Source: Amycolatopsis saalfeldensis (GTDB lineage: Bacteria > Actinomycetota > Actinomycetes > Mycobacteriales > Pseudonocardiaceae). Taken from it: a stretch of DNA of 64,000 nucleotides. The stretch covers positions 923,953 through 987,952 of the forward strand of contig NZ_FOEF01000001.1 of assembly GCF_900110575.1 (NCBI RefSeq). Reading direction: 5' to 3'. The position numbers and the translations under genes are program-made. The notes under the pieces are model-generated. The model did no database searches, was not told the origin of the DNA, and saw only the letters and a program-made list of their open reading frames with translations. Every line of letters starts with the position of its first letter. The stretch's first letter is position 1. This document shows, in pieces, positions 1 through 8,779 of the stretch.

Positions 1-139
1 GGACCCCTGGCACGAGGCGAACCTGCTCGTCTCCGGCATCACCGGGCTGGGGCTGGACGTGCTGCACGACCGCTACCGGCCCGACGAGGTCGTCGCGACC
101 CTCGACTACCACCTCGACCGGCTGTTCGGCACCGCCTGA
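1..139 (+). CDS. C-terminal end of a probable TetR-family regulator (partial)
   Basis: Only the last 45 codons are present, open from base 2 to the TGA at 137-139. The peptide starts DPWHEANLLVSG and ends LDRLFGTA. The alternating leucines and the ending 'tyrosine-histidine-leucine-x-arginine-leucine-phenylalanine-glycine' resemble the last helix of TetR ligand-binding domains. No DNA-binding part is visible because it lies outside the window, so the family call is inference. It converges on rsmA with a 17-bp gap. Confidence 0.45.
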   Translation, partial: DPWHEANLLVSGITGLGLDVLHDRYRPDEVVATLDYHLDRLFGTA

Positions 140-156
140 CCGCCGTCCGGCGTGGT

Positions 157-999
157 TCAGACCTGTGCGGCCAGCCGCGCGAAGTCGTGCACGTCCAGCT
201 GCTCACCGCGGGTCCGCGGGTCGATGCCCGCGGCGGTGAGCAGCTCGCCCGCGCGGTCGGCGGACCCGGCCCAGCCCGCCAGCGCGGCCCGCAAAGTCTT
301 GCGGCGCTGGGAGAACGCGGCGTCCACGAGGTCGAACAGGGTCTTGCGGTCGACGTCGGTCACCGGCGTCTCGGCCCGTTCGAAGGAGACCAGCGCCGAG
401 TCGACGTTCGGGACCGGCCAGAAGACGTTGCGGGGCACGGCGGCCACCTTGCGGGCCGGGCCGTACCAGGCGAGCTTCACGCTCGGCACGCCGTAGATGC
501 GGCTGCCGGGGCCCGCGGCCATCCGGTCGGCCACCTCGGTCTGGACCATCACCAGCCCCCGCCGCAGCGAGGGCAGCTCGGCCAGCAGGTGCAGCACCAC
601 GGGCACCGCGACGTTGTACGGCAGGTTCGCGACCAGCGACACGGGCGCGGCCGGCAGATCGGCGGCCCGCACGCGCAAGGCGTCCGCGCCGAACACGGAA
701 AGGCGTTCGGCCGCTTCGGGGGCCCGCTCCGCCGCCGTCCGCGGCAGGCGCTCGGCCAGCACGGGATCGATTTCGACGGCGACGACGTCCGCGCCCGAAG
801 CCAGCAGCCCCAGGGTCAGCGAGCCGAGCCCGGGCCCGACTTCGAGGACGACATCGCCCGCGCCCACCCCGGCCAGTTCGACGATGCGGCGAACCGTGTT
901 GGGGTCGTGCACGAAGTTCTGCCCGAGCTTCTTCGTCGGGCGGACGTCGAGCTCGGCCGCCATCCCGCGGATCTCGGCAGGCCCCAGCAGTTCAACCAC
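157..999 (-). CDS. rsmA: 16S rRNA (adenine1518/1519-N6)-dimethyltransferase
   Basis: RsmA (KsgA) dimethylates two adjacent adenines in helix 45 of 16S rRNA during small-subunit assembly, using S-adenosylmethionine in the cytoplasm. The 280-residue protein has the family entry motif LGQNF (25-29), the SAM loop EVGPGLG (53-59) and the catalytic NLPYN motif (125-129), and normal length. The GTG at 999 is chosen because a TAGGCT -10 hexamer lies 6 nt upstream with no ribosome site, suggesting a leaderless mRNA. It follows rpfB on the same strand, as in mycobacteria, but ispE, the usual next gene there, is not adjacent here. Confidence 0.95.
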   Translation of the reverse strand: MVELLGPAEIRGMAAELDVRPTKKLGQNFVHDPNTVRRIVELAGVGAGDVVLEVGPGLGSLTLGLLASGADVVAVEIDPVLAERLPRTAAERAPEAAERLSVFGADALRVRAADLPAAPVSLVANLPYNVAVPVVLHLLAELPSLRRGLVMVQTEVADRMAAGPGSRIYGVPSVKLAWYGPARKVAAVPRNVFWPVPNVDSALVSFERAETPVTDVDRKTLFDLVDAAFSQRRKTLRAALAGWAGSADRAGELLTAAGIDPRTRGEQLDVHDFARLAAQV

Positions 1000-1005
1000 C
1001 GGGAG

Positions 1006-1011
1006 AGCCTA
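1006..1011 (-). promoter_or_regulatory. -10 element of rsmA (leaderless)
   Basis: TAGGCT on the minus strand ends 6 nt before the rsmA GTG. No clear -35 was seen. The spacing puts the transcription start at or next to the start codon. Confidence 0.6.
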
Positions 1012-1037
1012 CCGAGCCGTGGGTACGGGAGCGGAAC

Positions 1038-2501
1038 TCAGGCCTTCTTGCCGCAGACCGGCCAGGCGCTGTAGTCGCCACGGGCGTCGTGGACCTTCTG
1101 GGCGATCGCGATCTGCTGGGCGCGGCTGGCCTGGTGCGGGTAGGCCGCGTACTGGTCGCCGCCGTAGGCGTCCCAGGTGCTCTTGTTGAACTGGAGGCCG
1201 CCGTAGTAGCCGTTGCCGGTGTTGGCGGCCCAGTTGCCGGTCGCCTCGCACTGCGCGATGCGGTCCCAGGCGGAGCCGTCGCCGATCGCCGGGTCGGCGG
1301 GCTTCATGGTGCCGACCTTGATGATCTTCGGCTTGGCCTGCACCAGGACCTGCTCGGAGACCTGCTCGCGCGAGATCTCTTCGCCGTTCTTCTTGGTGAC
1401 CTTGTAGGTGACCATCTTCTGGCCCGGGGTGCCCGGGTCCACGACGGTGGTCTTGCCCTTCTCCAAGGTCGGGTCGTCGGACTGCTGCACGTCCGGGTCG
1501 ATGGTCTCCTGCTGGTTGACCATCGAGACGCCCATGCGGCTCACGTGGACTTCAGCGCCGTCCTTGAGCGTGACGTCCAGACCACCTTCGACGGCGTCGT
1601 CCGGGCCGAGGTTCATCTTGAGGTCGGAGACGAACTCCTTGGTGGTCACCGCGTTGCTGGTGACCTTCTTCGGGGCGTTCGTGCCGTCGTAGAGCGTGAT
1701 GTGCTTGAGGGTCTTGACCTGGACGGTGGAGCCCTCCAGCGGCAGCTGGCCGCTGGCCGGCATCGAGGTCCAGGCGCCCTTGGCGACCAGGTCGGCCATG
1801 CCCAGCTGGGTCATCGCGTCGCCGAGGCTGCTCGCGCGGACCCACGAGGGGCGCGAGACGCCGTCGACGACCAGGTTCAGCTGGCGGCCGCGCTCGAGCT
1901 TGATGACGCCGCCGTCGCCGACCGCGGCCTGCGGGGAGGGCGAGAGCGAGTCGTGCGCGCCGACCGAAAGGCCGGCGTCCTGGAGGACCTCGCCCACGGT
2001 GTCGCCGTAGCTGTGCACCGTGCGCTGCTGGCCGTCGACGTCGACCGTGACGCTCTTGTTCATCGCCAGCGCGGCGGCGCCACCGCCACCGCCGACGGTG
2101 ATCAGCACGGCCAGCACGGCGCCCTTGAGGAACCGGCGCTTCCAGGTGCGGGTGGCCTCGATGAGGCCTTCCTCGACGGCGACCTTCTGGGTCTGCGGCG
2201 TCGCGGTGCGGTCCTCGGCCACCTCGTCCGGCAGGACGAGCGGCGGGAGCATCGTGGTCTCGGCATTGATCAGCCGGATCAGCTCGTCGACGTCGACGTC
2301 GATCTCGGCCATCAGCGTGTCGGCGTCCGGGCCCAGCGCCGCGAGCACGTCCTGCTGGGTCACGTACAGCTCGTCAGAGAAGTCCAGATGCCCGTACGCG
2401 GTGTCTTCGAGTTCGCGGTCGAGCACGGCCACCGAGCCGGCGGAAGCGAAGAAGGTGTCCTCGGCCCTATGGCGCGAGCCACCCTGCCTACTACCAGTCA
2501 C
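1038..2501 (-). CDS. rpfB: Resuscitation-promoting factor with DUF348, G5 and transglycosylase domains
   Basis: A cell-wall-cutting lytic transglycosylase of the RpfB class, which wakes dormant actinobacteria by trimming peptidoglycan. From the GTG at 2501 it has 487 residues: a cytoplasmic N-terminal region (about 1-123), one membrane segment (about 125-147), three DUF348 repeats, a G5 domain (TVVDPG...KVTKKNGEEISRE) and a C-terminal Rpf domain starting WDRIAQCEATGNW with the catalytic glutamate in QCEATG. The GTG at 2501 has an AAAGGGA ribosome site 9 nt upstream. An in-frame GTG at 2591 would add 30 residues but has no such site. RpfB proteins usually start close to the anchor, so the long cytoplasmic part is unusual. 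It lies between tatD and rsmA, as in mycobacteria. Confidence 0.92.
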   Translation of the reverse strand: MTGSRQGGSRHRAEDTFFASAGSVAVLDRELEDTAYGHLDFSDELYVTQQDVLAALGPDADTLMAEIDVDVDELIRLINAETTMLPPLVLPDEVAEDRTATPQTQKVAVEEGLIEATRTWKRRFLKGAVLAVLITVGGGGGAAALAMNKSVTVDVDGQQRTVHSYGDTVGEVLQDAGLSVGAHDSLSPSPQAAVGDGGVIKLERGRQLNLVVDGVSRPSWVRASSLGDAMTQLGMADLVAKGAWTSMPASGQLPLEGSTVQVKTLKHITLYDGTNAPKKVTSNAVTTKEFVSDLKMNLGPDDAVEGGLDVTLKDGAEVHVSRMGVSMVNQQETIDPDVQQSDDPTLEKGKTTVVDPGTPGQKMVTYKVTKKNGEEISREQVSEQVLVQAKPKIIKVGTMKPADPAIGDGSAWDRIAQCEATGNWAANTGNGYYGGLQFNKSTWDAYGGDQYAAYPHQASRAQQIAIAQKVHDARGDYSAWPVCGKKA

Positions 2502-2715
2502 TTGGGTCGTTCCCTTTCCCAGGACAGTCGCGTTTCCGCGACCGAACCTTCGTCGCGACGCGCCATACGGCGCGCCTCTCAAGTCCGACACCCCCAGTCA
2601 GCGCCATCGTCACGGGTCCGAGTCGTACCAACCTCGGTCCCGCTTCCCCGACGTGCACTGACGTGACTGTGGGCGTATCAGCCGGTTCCGCTTCGGCGGC
2701 ACCGACCGGCACGAT
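2502..2715 (-). promoter_or_regulatory. Structured 5' leader of rpfB
   Basis: If transcription starts near 2715, the mRNA carries a leader of about 214 nt. It contains at least two strong hairpins: 2575-2558 (7-bp stem, GTAT loop) and 2542-2527 (6-bp stem GTCGCG/CGCGAC closed by a GAAA tetraloop), the second just before the ribosome site. Actinobacterial rpf genes are often under a c-di-AMP (ydaO) riboswitch. I could not match that family's conserved core here, so the leader is described only as structured. Confidence 0.45.
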
Positions 2716-2721
2716 CACGGG

Positions 2722-2750
2722 ACAGTAACGGAGGTCGGCGGGTTGCGCAA
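2722..2750 (-). promoter_or_regulatory. Promoter of rpfB
   Basis: Minus-strand TTGCGC (2750-2745), a 17-bp spacer and TACTGT (2727-2722) form a plausible housekeeping promoter. The predicted start near 2715 lies about 214 nt before the chosen rpfB start codon. Confidence 0.55.
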
Positions 2751-2835
2751 ACACCCCCCGGAGTGTCGTGACCCGCGTCACTCATCAGGTGGACGAACAG
2801 GAGAACCCGAACGTCGCAATGTGTTGAACCCGTTG

Positions 2836-3672
2836 TCACGCTGGGGAACCGCCGGTCAGCCGGAAGACGCGTTCGGCAGTGGTCCGGACCGCTTCGGCGA
2901 CTTCGTGGACGCCTTCGCCCCTCAGCGCCGCGAGGTGCCGGACGGTGTAGGCCGCGCAGTAGGGCTCGTTCGGCCGCCCACGGAACGGGTGGGGCGTCAG
3001 GAACGGCGCGTCCGTCTCGGCGAGGTACTGGCCCGCCGGGCAGATCCGCGCCGCCTCGTGAAGGCCGCGCGCGTTCTTGAACGTGACGGTGCCGGCGAAG
3101 GACAACACGTAGCCGGCATCGATGCAGCGGCGCGCGATGTGCTCGTCGCCGGAGAAGCAGTGGAAGACGACGTCGTCCGGAGCGCCCTCTTCGTCCAGGA
3201 TGCGCAGGACGTCCTCGTGCGCTTCGCGGTCGTGGATCATCAGCGGCTTGCCCACGCGCTTGGCGAGGTCGATGTGCCAGCGGAACGCGTCCTGCTGGGC
3301 GTCGTGCGGCGAGTAGCCCCAGTAGTAGTCGAGGCCGGTCTCGCCGACCGCGACCACCCCCGCGGCCTTCGCGAGATGCTCCACTTCGGACCGTTCGGAA
3401 TCGCCGAAGTCCTTGGTGCGCGTGGGATGTATGGCGACGGCGGCGAAAACCCGGGTGTCCCAGGTGGACGCGTCGGCGGCCCACTGGGCCGAGGCGAGGT
3501 CGTCGGCGACCGTGATCACCCGCGCGACGCCGGCCCGCTCGGCCCGGTCGACCATGGCCGTCACGTCGGCCGCGGTGACGGCGCCGCACGCGTCGAGGTG
3601 GGTGTGGGCGTCCACGACCGAGGCCGGCAGGCGGTCCGGGATCGGCGGCAGTTCACGCTTCTCGTCACCCAT
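2836..3672 (-). CDS. tatD: TatD-family metal-dependent hydrolase / DNase
   Basis: TatD proteins are TIM-barrel metalloenzymes acting as 3'-5' exonucleases or D-aminoacyl-tRNA-type hydrolases. The 278-residue protein shows the metal ligands of the family: DAHTHLD near residue 21, GETGLDYYWG, the HxR site of MIHDREAHEDVL, the VFHCFSGD motif and the late ETDAPFLTPHP motif. The ATG at 3672 is 7 nt after a TATCTT hexamer, so the mRNA is probably leaderless. It sits between metG and rpfB in the conserved order. A strong palindrome lies directly upstream of its -10. Confidence 0.92.
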   Translation of the reverse strand: MGDEKRELPPIPDRLPASVVDAHTHLDACGAVTAADVTAMVDRAERAGVARVITVADDLASAQWAADASTWDTRVFAAVAIHPTRTKDFGDSERSEVEHLAKAAGVVAVGETGLDYYWGYSPHDAQQDAFRWHIDLAKRVGKPLMIHDREAHEDVLRILDEEGAPDDVVFHCFSGDEHIARRCIDAGYVLSFAGTVTFKNARGLHEAARICPAGQYLAETDAPFLTPHPFRGRPNEPYCAAYTVRHLAALRGEGVHEVAEAVRTTAERVFRLTGGSPA

Positions 3673-3679
3673 GGCGCCG

Positions 3680-3685
3680 AAGATA
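3680..3685 (-). promoter_or_regulatory. -10 element of tatD (leaderless)
   Basis: TATCTT is 7 nt from the tatD ATG. It directly abuts the 46-bp palindrome at 3686-3731, so the -35 region lies inside that palindrome. Confidence 0.55.
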
Positions 3686-3731
3686 CTCGTGGGTGTTCAC
3701 GCCGGTTCTCACCGGCTTGAACACCCACGAG
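3686..3731. repeat. 46-bp palindrome, copy 1: metG terminator / tatD promoter boundary
   Basis: Outer arms CTCGTGGGTGTTCA and TGAACACCCACGAG pair perfectly around a GC-rich inner hairpin (GCCGGT...ACCGGC). The element starts 3 bp after the metG stop and ends where the tatD -10 begins. A second copy of the same length, with the same inner sequence and the same trailing CCCTT, lies at 29374-29419. Its stem differs by a paired change, so RNA or cruciform structure seems conserved. A terminator role is inferred; there is no clear U-tract. Confidence 0.75.
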
Positions 3732-3734
3732 CCC

Positions 3735-5528
3735 TTATTTGACGATCGGGGCCCACTCCGGGCCGGTCTCGCCGAGTTCGGGGTCCAGCTTGGTGAACAG
3801 CGGCGTCGGCTTCGACAGGGGACGGCCGACCTCGATCGGCTGCGACTCCCACTTGGCCTGCTCGCCCGCGTAGTCGCCGGTCAGGATCGGGTTGACGCGA
3901 CCGGGGATGTCGAGGTCCTCGACCTCCTGCAGCTCCGGCTGCGCGGCCCAGACACCGGTGCCGCCGAGCGCCTCGTGCACCTTCTGCGCCGAATGCGGCA
4001 GGAACGGCGTCAGCAGCGTGTTCGCGTCGCTGACCACTTGCAACGCCGTGTGCAGCACGCTGTCACGCCGGGCGGGGTCGTCCTTGAGCTTCCACGGCTC
4101 CTGGTCCGACAGGTACCGGTTGGCGGCCGTGACCACCCGCATCGCCTCGCTCGAAGCGGCCTTGAAACGCGAGCGCTGCAGATGCGCGCCGGCGGTCTCG
4201 AAAGCCTTGCGCGACAACGCCTTCAGCTCCTCGTCGGCGGCCGTCGGCGCCTCCGGGCGAGGGATGGCGCCCACGTTCTTGTGCGCCATCGAGATCGACC
4301 GGTTGACCAGGTTGCCCCACTCGTTGGCCAGCTCGAAGTTGGTGCGGCGCACGAACTCGTCCCAGGTGAAGTCGGTGTCCTGGGTCTCCGGGCCGGCCGC
4401 CGAGATGAAGTAGCGCAGCGCGTCCGGGCCGTACTCGCGCAGGAAGTCGTGCACGTAGATGACCGTGCCGCGCGAGGTGGAGAACTTCGAGCCGCTCATG
4501 GTGAGGAACTCGCTGGACACGATCTCGTCCGGCAGCCGCAGCCTGCCGTACTTGCCGGGATCGCCGCCGCGATCGCCCTCGCCGTTGTGGCCGAGCAGCA
4601 GCGCGGGCCAGATCTGGGCGTGGAAGGTGATGTTGTCCTTGCCCATGAAGTAGTAAGCGCGGGCGTCCGGGTTGGTCCACCACTCCTGCCACGCTTCCGG
4701 GTTGCCCGAGCGCCGGGCCCACTCGACGCTGGCCGAGAAGTAGCCGATCACCGCGTCGAACCAGACGTAGAACCGCTTCATCGGCTGGTCGCTCCAGCCG
4801 TCGAGGGGGATCTTCACGCCCCAGTCGAGGTCACGCGTGATCGGGCGGGGCCGCATGTCGTCGATCAGGTTGCGGGTGAAGTTGAGGACGTTCGGGCGCC
4901 ACTCGGTCTTGGTCGCCAGCCAGTCGCCGAGGACCTTGGTGAACGCGGGCAGGTCGAGGAAGTAGTGCTCGGTCTCGACGAACTTCGGCGTCTCGCCGTT
5001 GATCCGCGACTTCGGGTTGATCAGCTCCGCGGCGTCGAGCTGGTTGCCGCAGTTGTCGCACTGGTCGCCGCGCGCGCCGTCGTAGCCGCAGATCGGGCAG
5101 GTGCCCTCGACGTAGCGGTCCGGCAGCGTCCGGCCCGTGGACGGGCTGATCGCGCCGCGCGTGGTCTTCGGGATCACGTAGCCGTTGCGGTTGAGCGCCA
5201 GGAAGATCTGCTGCGTCACCTCGGCGTGGTTGCCGGTCGAGGTGCGGGTGAACAGGTCGTAGGACAGGCCGAGCCCGCGCAGGTCCTCGTCGATCTGGCG
5301 GGTGTACTTGTCCGCGGTCTGCTGCGGGGTCAGGCCCTCCTTGTCGGCCTGGACGGTGATCGGGGTGCCGTGCTCGTCGGTCCCGGACACCATGAGCACC
5401 CGGTTGCCGGCCATTCGCTGGTAGCGGGAGAAGACGTCGGACGGGACGCCGAATCCGGATACGTGGCCGATGTGGCGGGGCCCGTTGGCGTAGGGCCAGG
5501 CCACCGCTGTCAACACAGGGGTGCTCAT
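3735..5528 (-). CDS. metG: Methionyl-tRNA synthetase
   Basis: Charges tRNA-Met with methionine in the cytoplasm. The 597-residue class I synthetase has the HIGH-type signature HIGH (19-22), a zinc knuckle with cysteines at 144, 147, 157 and 160 (CPIC...CDNC), the tryptophan-rich methionine pocket ([15 protein letters not shown]) and a KMSKS-type loop KFSTS. It lacks the C-terminal tRNA-binding EMAP domain, as usual for this short type. The ATG at 5528 follows a TAACCT hexamer by 8 nt with no Shine-Dalgarno. Divergent from the PadR gene. Confidence 0.97.
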   Translation of the reverse strand: MSTPVLTAVAWPYANGPRHIGHVSGFGVPSDVFSRYQRMAGNRVLMVSGTDEHGTPITVQADKEGLTPQQTADKYTRQIDEDLRGLGLSYDLFTRTSTGNHAEVTQQIFLALNRNGYVIPKTTRGAISPSTGRTLPDRYVEGTCPICGYDGARGDQCDNCGNQLDAAELINPKSRINGETPKFVETEHYFLDLPAFTKVLGDWLATKTEWRPNVLNFTRNLIDDMRPRPITRDLDWGVKIPLDGWSDQPMKRFYVWFDAVIGYFSASVEWARRSGNPEAWQEWWTNPDARAYYFMGKDNITFHAQIWPALLLGHNGEGDRGGDPGKYGRLRLPDEIVSSEFLTMSGSKFSTSRGTVIYVHDFLREYGPDALRYFISAAGPETQDTDFTWDEFVRRTNFELANEWGNLVNRSISMAHKNVGAIPRPEAPTAADEELKALSRKAFETAGAHLQRSRFKAASSEAMRVVTAANRYLSDQEPWKLKDDPARRDSVLHTALQVVSDANTLLTPFLPHSAQKVHEALGGTGVWAAQPELQEVEDLDIPGRVNPILTGDYAGEQAKWESQPIEVGRPLSKPTPLFTKLDPELGETGPEWAPIVK

Positions 5529-5536
5529 ACCTGTTT

Positions 5537-5542
5537 AGGTTA
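5537..5542 (-). promoter_or_regulatory. -10 element of metG (leaderless)
   Basis: TAACCT lies 8 nt before the metG ATG, with no other ribosome-binding sequence in between. Confidence 0.5.
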
Positions 5543-5590
5543 CGGAAGCGGTCCACGGCGTTTCGTGGCCGGTCCGTGAAGGGAGAACGG

Positions 5591-6184
5591 GTGTCGGCGA
5601 CGCGTCTGCTCGTGCTCGGGGTCGTGCGGATGTACGGCCGGGCGCACGGCTATCAGGTGCGGCGGGAGCTGCTGTCCTGGTCCGCGGACAAGTGGGCGAA
5701 CGTGCAGCCCGGCTCGATCTACCACGCGCTGAAGAAGATGACCGCGGAGCACCTGCTGGAGCAGGTCGAGGTGGAACCGGGCGACAGCGGCCCGGACCGC
5801 GTGGCCTACCGGCTCACCGCCGACGGCGACCACGAGTTCCGGGTGCTGCTGGCGCGGGCGCTGGCCGACGCGCCGATGAGCCGCCCGGAGATGGGCGCCG
5901 CGGTCAGCCTGATGCCCGCGCTGTCCCGCAAGCACGCCCTCACCCTGCTGCGGAAACGGCTGGTGGACTTCGAGGCCGAGGCGAAGCAGTCCCGGATGCT
6001 CATCGACAACGGGGAGGACTGGGGCAAGGCGGCGCACGTGAGCGAGCTGTTCCGGCTGTGGTCCGGGATCGCCGACACGAGCCACGAATGGCTCATCGGC
6101 CTGATCGCCCGGCTCGAGGCGGGCGAATACGTGATGGCCGACGATCCGGGCTCGTCGTTCGGCAGCCCGCCGGAAACCGAGTAA
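5591..6184 (+). CDS. PadR-family transcriptional regulator
   Basis: Probable repressor of the ABC exporter genes that follow. The 197-residue protein has the PadR winged helix at its N terminus (LGVVRMYGRAHGYQVRREL ... GSIYHALKKMTAEHLLE) and a C-terminal helical dimerisation region, that is, the longer PadR subfamily. The GTG at 5591 is preceded by GGAG with a 5-nt gap; an upstream in-frame GTG at 5576 would overlap that site. The next gene starts 92 bp downstream, and the gap holds two related inverted repeats likely to be its operators. Confidence 0.88.
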   Translation: MSATRLLVLGVVRMYGRAHGYQVRRELLSWSADKWANVQPGSIYHALKKMTAEHLLEQVEVEPGDSGPDRVAYRLTADGDHEFRVLLARALADAPMSRPEMGAAVSLMPALSRKHALTLLRKRLVDFEAEAKQSRMLIDNGEDWGKAAHVSELFRLWSGIADTSHEWLIGLIARLEAGEYVMADDPGSSFGSPPETE

Positions 6185-6248
6185 TCAAGTTTGACTAGTG
6201 CCGCCCTCCTCGGGCACAGTGTGGTCTTCGATTAGTCAAACTTGACTA
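6185..6248 (+). promoter_or_regulatory. Putative PadR operators between padR and the ABC genes
   Basis: TCAAGTTTGACTAGT (6185-6199) and the near-palindrome TAGTCAAACTTGACTA (6233-6248) share 13 bases in opposite orientation. They flank the probable promoter and stop just before the ribosome site GAGGAGAGGG. The first copy touches the padR stop codon. PadR as the binder is inferred from position. Confidence 0.6.
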
Positions 6249-6276
6249 GTTGATCACTGGGAGGAGAGGGGTTCGC

Positions 6277-7272
6277 ATGATCACGGCACGTGGTCTCGAG
6301 CGGCGGTTCCGCCGCAAGGGCCGCAGCGGTGGTGAGGTGCACGCGGTCAAGGGGGTCGACCTCGATGTCGAGGCCGGCGAGCTGGTGGGGTTCCTCGGTC
6401 CGAACGGGGCCGGCAAGACCACCACGCTGCGCATGCTCACCACGCTGCTGAAGCCGTCCGCGGGGACGGCGACCGTCGGCGGGCACGACCTGCTGGCCGA
6501 CCCGCTGGGGGTCCGGCGCAACATCGGCTACGTCGCGCAGGGCGGCGGCTCGGCGCCGGAGAGCCGGGTCGACGAGGAAATCGAGCTGCAGGGCCGGTTG
6601 TACGGCATGAGCAAGGCCGACGTGCACGCACGCGGCGCCCTGCTGGCCGAGCAGCTCGACCTGGCCGGCCTCGGCGGCCGGCTGACCAAAACACTGTCCG
6701 GCGGCCAGCGGCGGCGGCTCGACATCGTCCTCGGGCTGGTGCACAGCCCCGGGCTGGTCTTCCTCGACGAGCCGTCCACCGGGCTCGACCCGCAGAGCCG
6801 GGCGAACCTGTGGGACCACATCCGCCGGCTGCGCGCGGAGCACGGGGTCACGATCTTCCTGACCACGCACTACCTCGACGAGGCCGACGCGCTGGCCGAC
6901 CGGCTGATCGTGATCGACGACGGCCGCATCGTCGCCGAGGGCACCCCGGACTCGCTCAAGGCCCGCGTTTCCGGCGACGGCGTGGTGGTCGGCGTCGAGC
7001 CCGAGGTGACGTCCGCGGCCGCGGACATCGCCCGGCAGCTCACCGGCGCGCACGACTTCGACGTCGAGGACGGCCTGATCCGGTTCCGCGTGCCACGCGG
7101 TGACACGGCCATGCCGGAGCTGCTGCGCGCGCTCGACGCGAAGGACATCGTGATGTCGTCGATCCAGGTCACCCGGCCGACGCTCGACGACGTGTTCCTC
7201 ACGCTCACCGGGCGCTCGCTGCGCGACGCCGAGCAGGGCGCGGCCCAGCCGGAGGTGACCCATGTTGCGTGA
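6277..7272 (+). CDS. ABC transporter ATP-binding protein, DrrA-like
   Basis: Energy-coupling subunit of a two-component drug or lipid exporter. The 331-residue protein has Walker A GPNGAGKTT, the Q-loop region, signature LSGGQRRR, Walker B VFLDEPSTGLDP and the H-loop TTHYLDEA. The C-terminal extension (about 230-331) is typical of DrrA-type subunits. The ATG at 6277 follows GAGGAGAGGG by 6 nt. The 3' end overlaps the permease gene by 11 bp, so the two are cotranslated. The PadR neighbour suggests substrate-induced expression. Confidence 0.9.
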   Translation: MITARGLERRFRRKGRSGGEVHAVKGVDLDVEAGELVGFLGPNGAGKTTTLRMLTTLLKPSAGTATVGGHDLLADPLGVRRNIGYVAQGGGSAPESRVDEEIELQGRLYGMSKADVHARGALLAEQLDLAGLGGRLTKTLSGGQRRRLDIVLGLVHSPGLVFLDEPSTGLDPQSRANLWDHIRRLRAEHGVTIFLTTHYLDEADALADRLIVIDDGRIVAEGTPDSLKARVSGDGVVVGVEPEVTSAAADIARQLTGAHDFDVEDGLIRFRVPRGDTAMPELLRALDAKDIVMSSIQVTRPTLDDVFLTLTGRSLRDAEQGAAQPEVTHVA

Positions 7273-8026
7273 CACCTGGCTGATCTTCCGGCGGGACATG
7301 GTCGGCGCGCTGCGAAACCCGGCCTGGCTGCTGATCGGCATCATGCAACCGCTGCTGTACCTCTTCTTCTTCGGGCCGCTTCTGGTGAAGACGCTGAACG
7401 CGCAAGGACTGTCCGACGTGGACGGCTGGATGGTGCTGACCCCGGCGCTGATCGCGCAGCTCGCGCTGTTCGGCAGCTCGTTCGTCGGGTTCTCGCTGCT
7501 GGCCGACTACCGCTCCGGCGTGGTCGAGCGGCTGCGCGTGACGCCGGTCAGCCGCGCGGCCCTGCTGCTGGGGAAGGTGCTGGCCAACGCGTTGCAGGCG
7601 GTGGTGCAGTCGATCCTCATCATCGTGCTCGCCTACCTGGTGTTCGATCTGAACGCGCCGGTCGGCGGGGTGCTGCTGAGCCTGCTCATCGTGTTCCTGC
7701 TGGCGGTGACGCTGGCTTCGTGCTCGTACGCGCTGGCGCTCACGCTGAAGAGCGAGCAGTCGTTCCCCGCGTTGCTGAACGCGGTGCTGATGCCGCTGCT
7801 CCTGCTGTCCGGGATCCTCATCCCGATCACGGCCGGGCTGGCACCGAAGTGGCTGTACACGATCTCGCAGATCAACCCGTTCCGGCACGTGGTCGACGTG
7901 GAGCGCAACAGCTTCCGCGGCGACTTCTCGATGGACGCGCTGTTCACCGGGAGCGTGGTGGTGCTGGTGATGGCGGTGCTGGCGATCTGGTGGGGCACCC
8001 GCACGTTCCAGCGCGAGAACGCCTGA
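7262..8026 (+). CDS. ABC-2 type permease, DrrB-like
   Basis: Membrane subunit of the exporter formed with the preceding ATPase. It has 254 residues, six likely membrane helices and the ABC-2 layout: an N-terminal RRDMVGALRNPAWLL amphipathic region, then pairs of helices with the conserved loop ERLRVTPVSRAALLLGK in the middle. The ATG lies inside the end of the ATPase gene. Substrates of such pairs include anthracyclines and other hydrophobic antibiotics; nothing here fixes the substrate. Confidence 0.9.
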   Translation: MLRDTWLIFRRDMVGALRNPAWLLIGIMQPLLYLFFFGPLLVKTLNAQGLSDVDGWMVLTPALIAQLALFGSSFVGFSLLADYRSGVVERLRVTPVSRAALLLGKVLANALQAVVQSILIIVLAYLVFDLNAPVGGVLLSLLIVFLLAVTLASCSYALALTLKSEQSFPALLNAVLMPLLLLSGILIPITAGLAPKWLYTISQINPFRHVVDVERNSFRGDFSMDALFTGSVVVLVMAVLAIWWGTRTFQRENA

Positions 8027-8119
8027 CCAGCCGGGACACGCCGGGCACCGGTCACGCTGCGCCCTTGACAGAGACGTAGGGTGTTCTTTCACCCGACGTG
8101 GGGCTGGTGGGGGCGCAGA

Positions 8120-8734
8120 GTGACCGAACCGGAGATCGAGCGAGGGCTCACCCTCTCCCATCGTGAGCAGGTACTCGACTGGGCAGTGGTCCGGGACGCC
8201 GAGATCCGGTTCGCCTCGGTGACCGTGAGCGAGAACGTGAACTGGAGCGACGCGGGCGCCGAGCGCACGCTGGCCGGCGCGCAGCGGGCCGGCCTCCACA
8301 CCGGCGCGCGGCACTACGCGCGGCCCGGCGCCGTGCACGACCAGGCCGAGCACTTCGTCCGGACGGCCAGCAAGCTCGGCGCGTTCGCCCCGGGCTCGCT
8401 GGCCCCCGCGCTGGAGGTGGACGCGCAGAGCGTCGACGACCGGTTCGTGAAGGCGTGGATCAAGCACGTGCGGCACGCGGCGCGGATCGAGCGGGTGCTC
8501 GTCTACGCCGGCCACGACTGCTGGGCGCACCGGCTCAATCCCGACCGCTGGGCCGACCCCGAGGTGGTGCTCTGGCTGGTGCGGCACAACGGCATCGCGG
8601 GCCGGGCCGGCTGGTTCCACTCCCGGCTGGGGCTGCACCAGTACGCGTGCGAAGACGACGTGCCGGGGATCAGCGGGCCGGTCGCGCAGGACGCGGTGGT
8701 GTACCCGTTCAAGCTGTCCGACGTGCTGCTCTGA
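8120..8734 (+). CDS. GH25-like (lysozyme-fold) domain protein
   Basis: The 204-residue product resembles glycoside hydrolase family 25 lysozymes: GLTLSHREQVLDWAVV aligns with the opening 'GIDVSxxQGxIDW', RFASVTVSENV with the first barrel strand, and GLHTGARHYARPG with the 'GxYHFARP' strand. The key acid residues are not convincing: the usual first aspartate is replaced in GLTLS, and the D-x-E strand reads LAPALEVDA. No signal peptide is seen from the GTG at 8120 or from the in-frame GTG at 8081. It may be an inactive or intracellular relative. Confidence 0.6.
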   Translation: MTEPEIERGLTLSHREQVLDWAVVRDAEIRFASVTVSENVNWSDAGAERTLAGAQRAGLHTGARHYARPGAVHDQAEHFVRTASKLGAFAPGSLAPALEVDAQSVDDRFVKAWIKHVRHAARIERVLVYAGHDCWAHRLNPDRWADPEVVLWLVRHNGIAGRAGWFHSRLGLHQYACEDDVPGISGPVAQDAVVYPFKLSDVLL

Positions 8735-8779
8735 TCACGTTCCCGCTGGCCAGCCAGCTTTTCCGGGCACAATGTCCGG

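Noticed and set aside
2592..2720. c-di-AMP (ydaO) riboswitch before rpfB
   Set aside because: Expected from the gene family, but the conserved blocks could not be aligned on the correct strand. A partial likeness was on the opposite strand.
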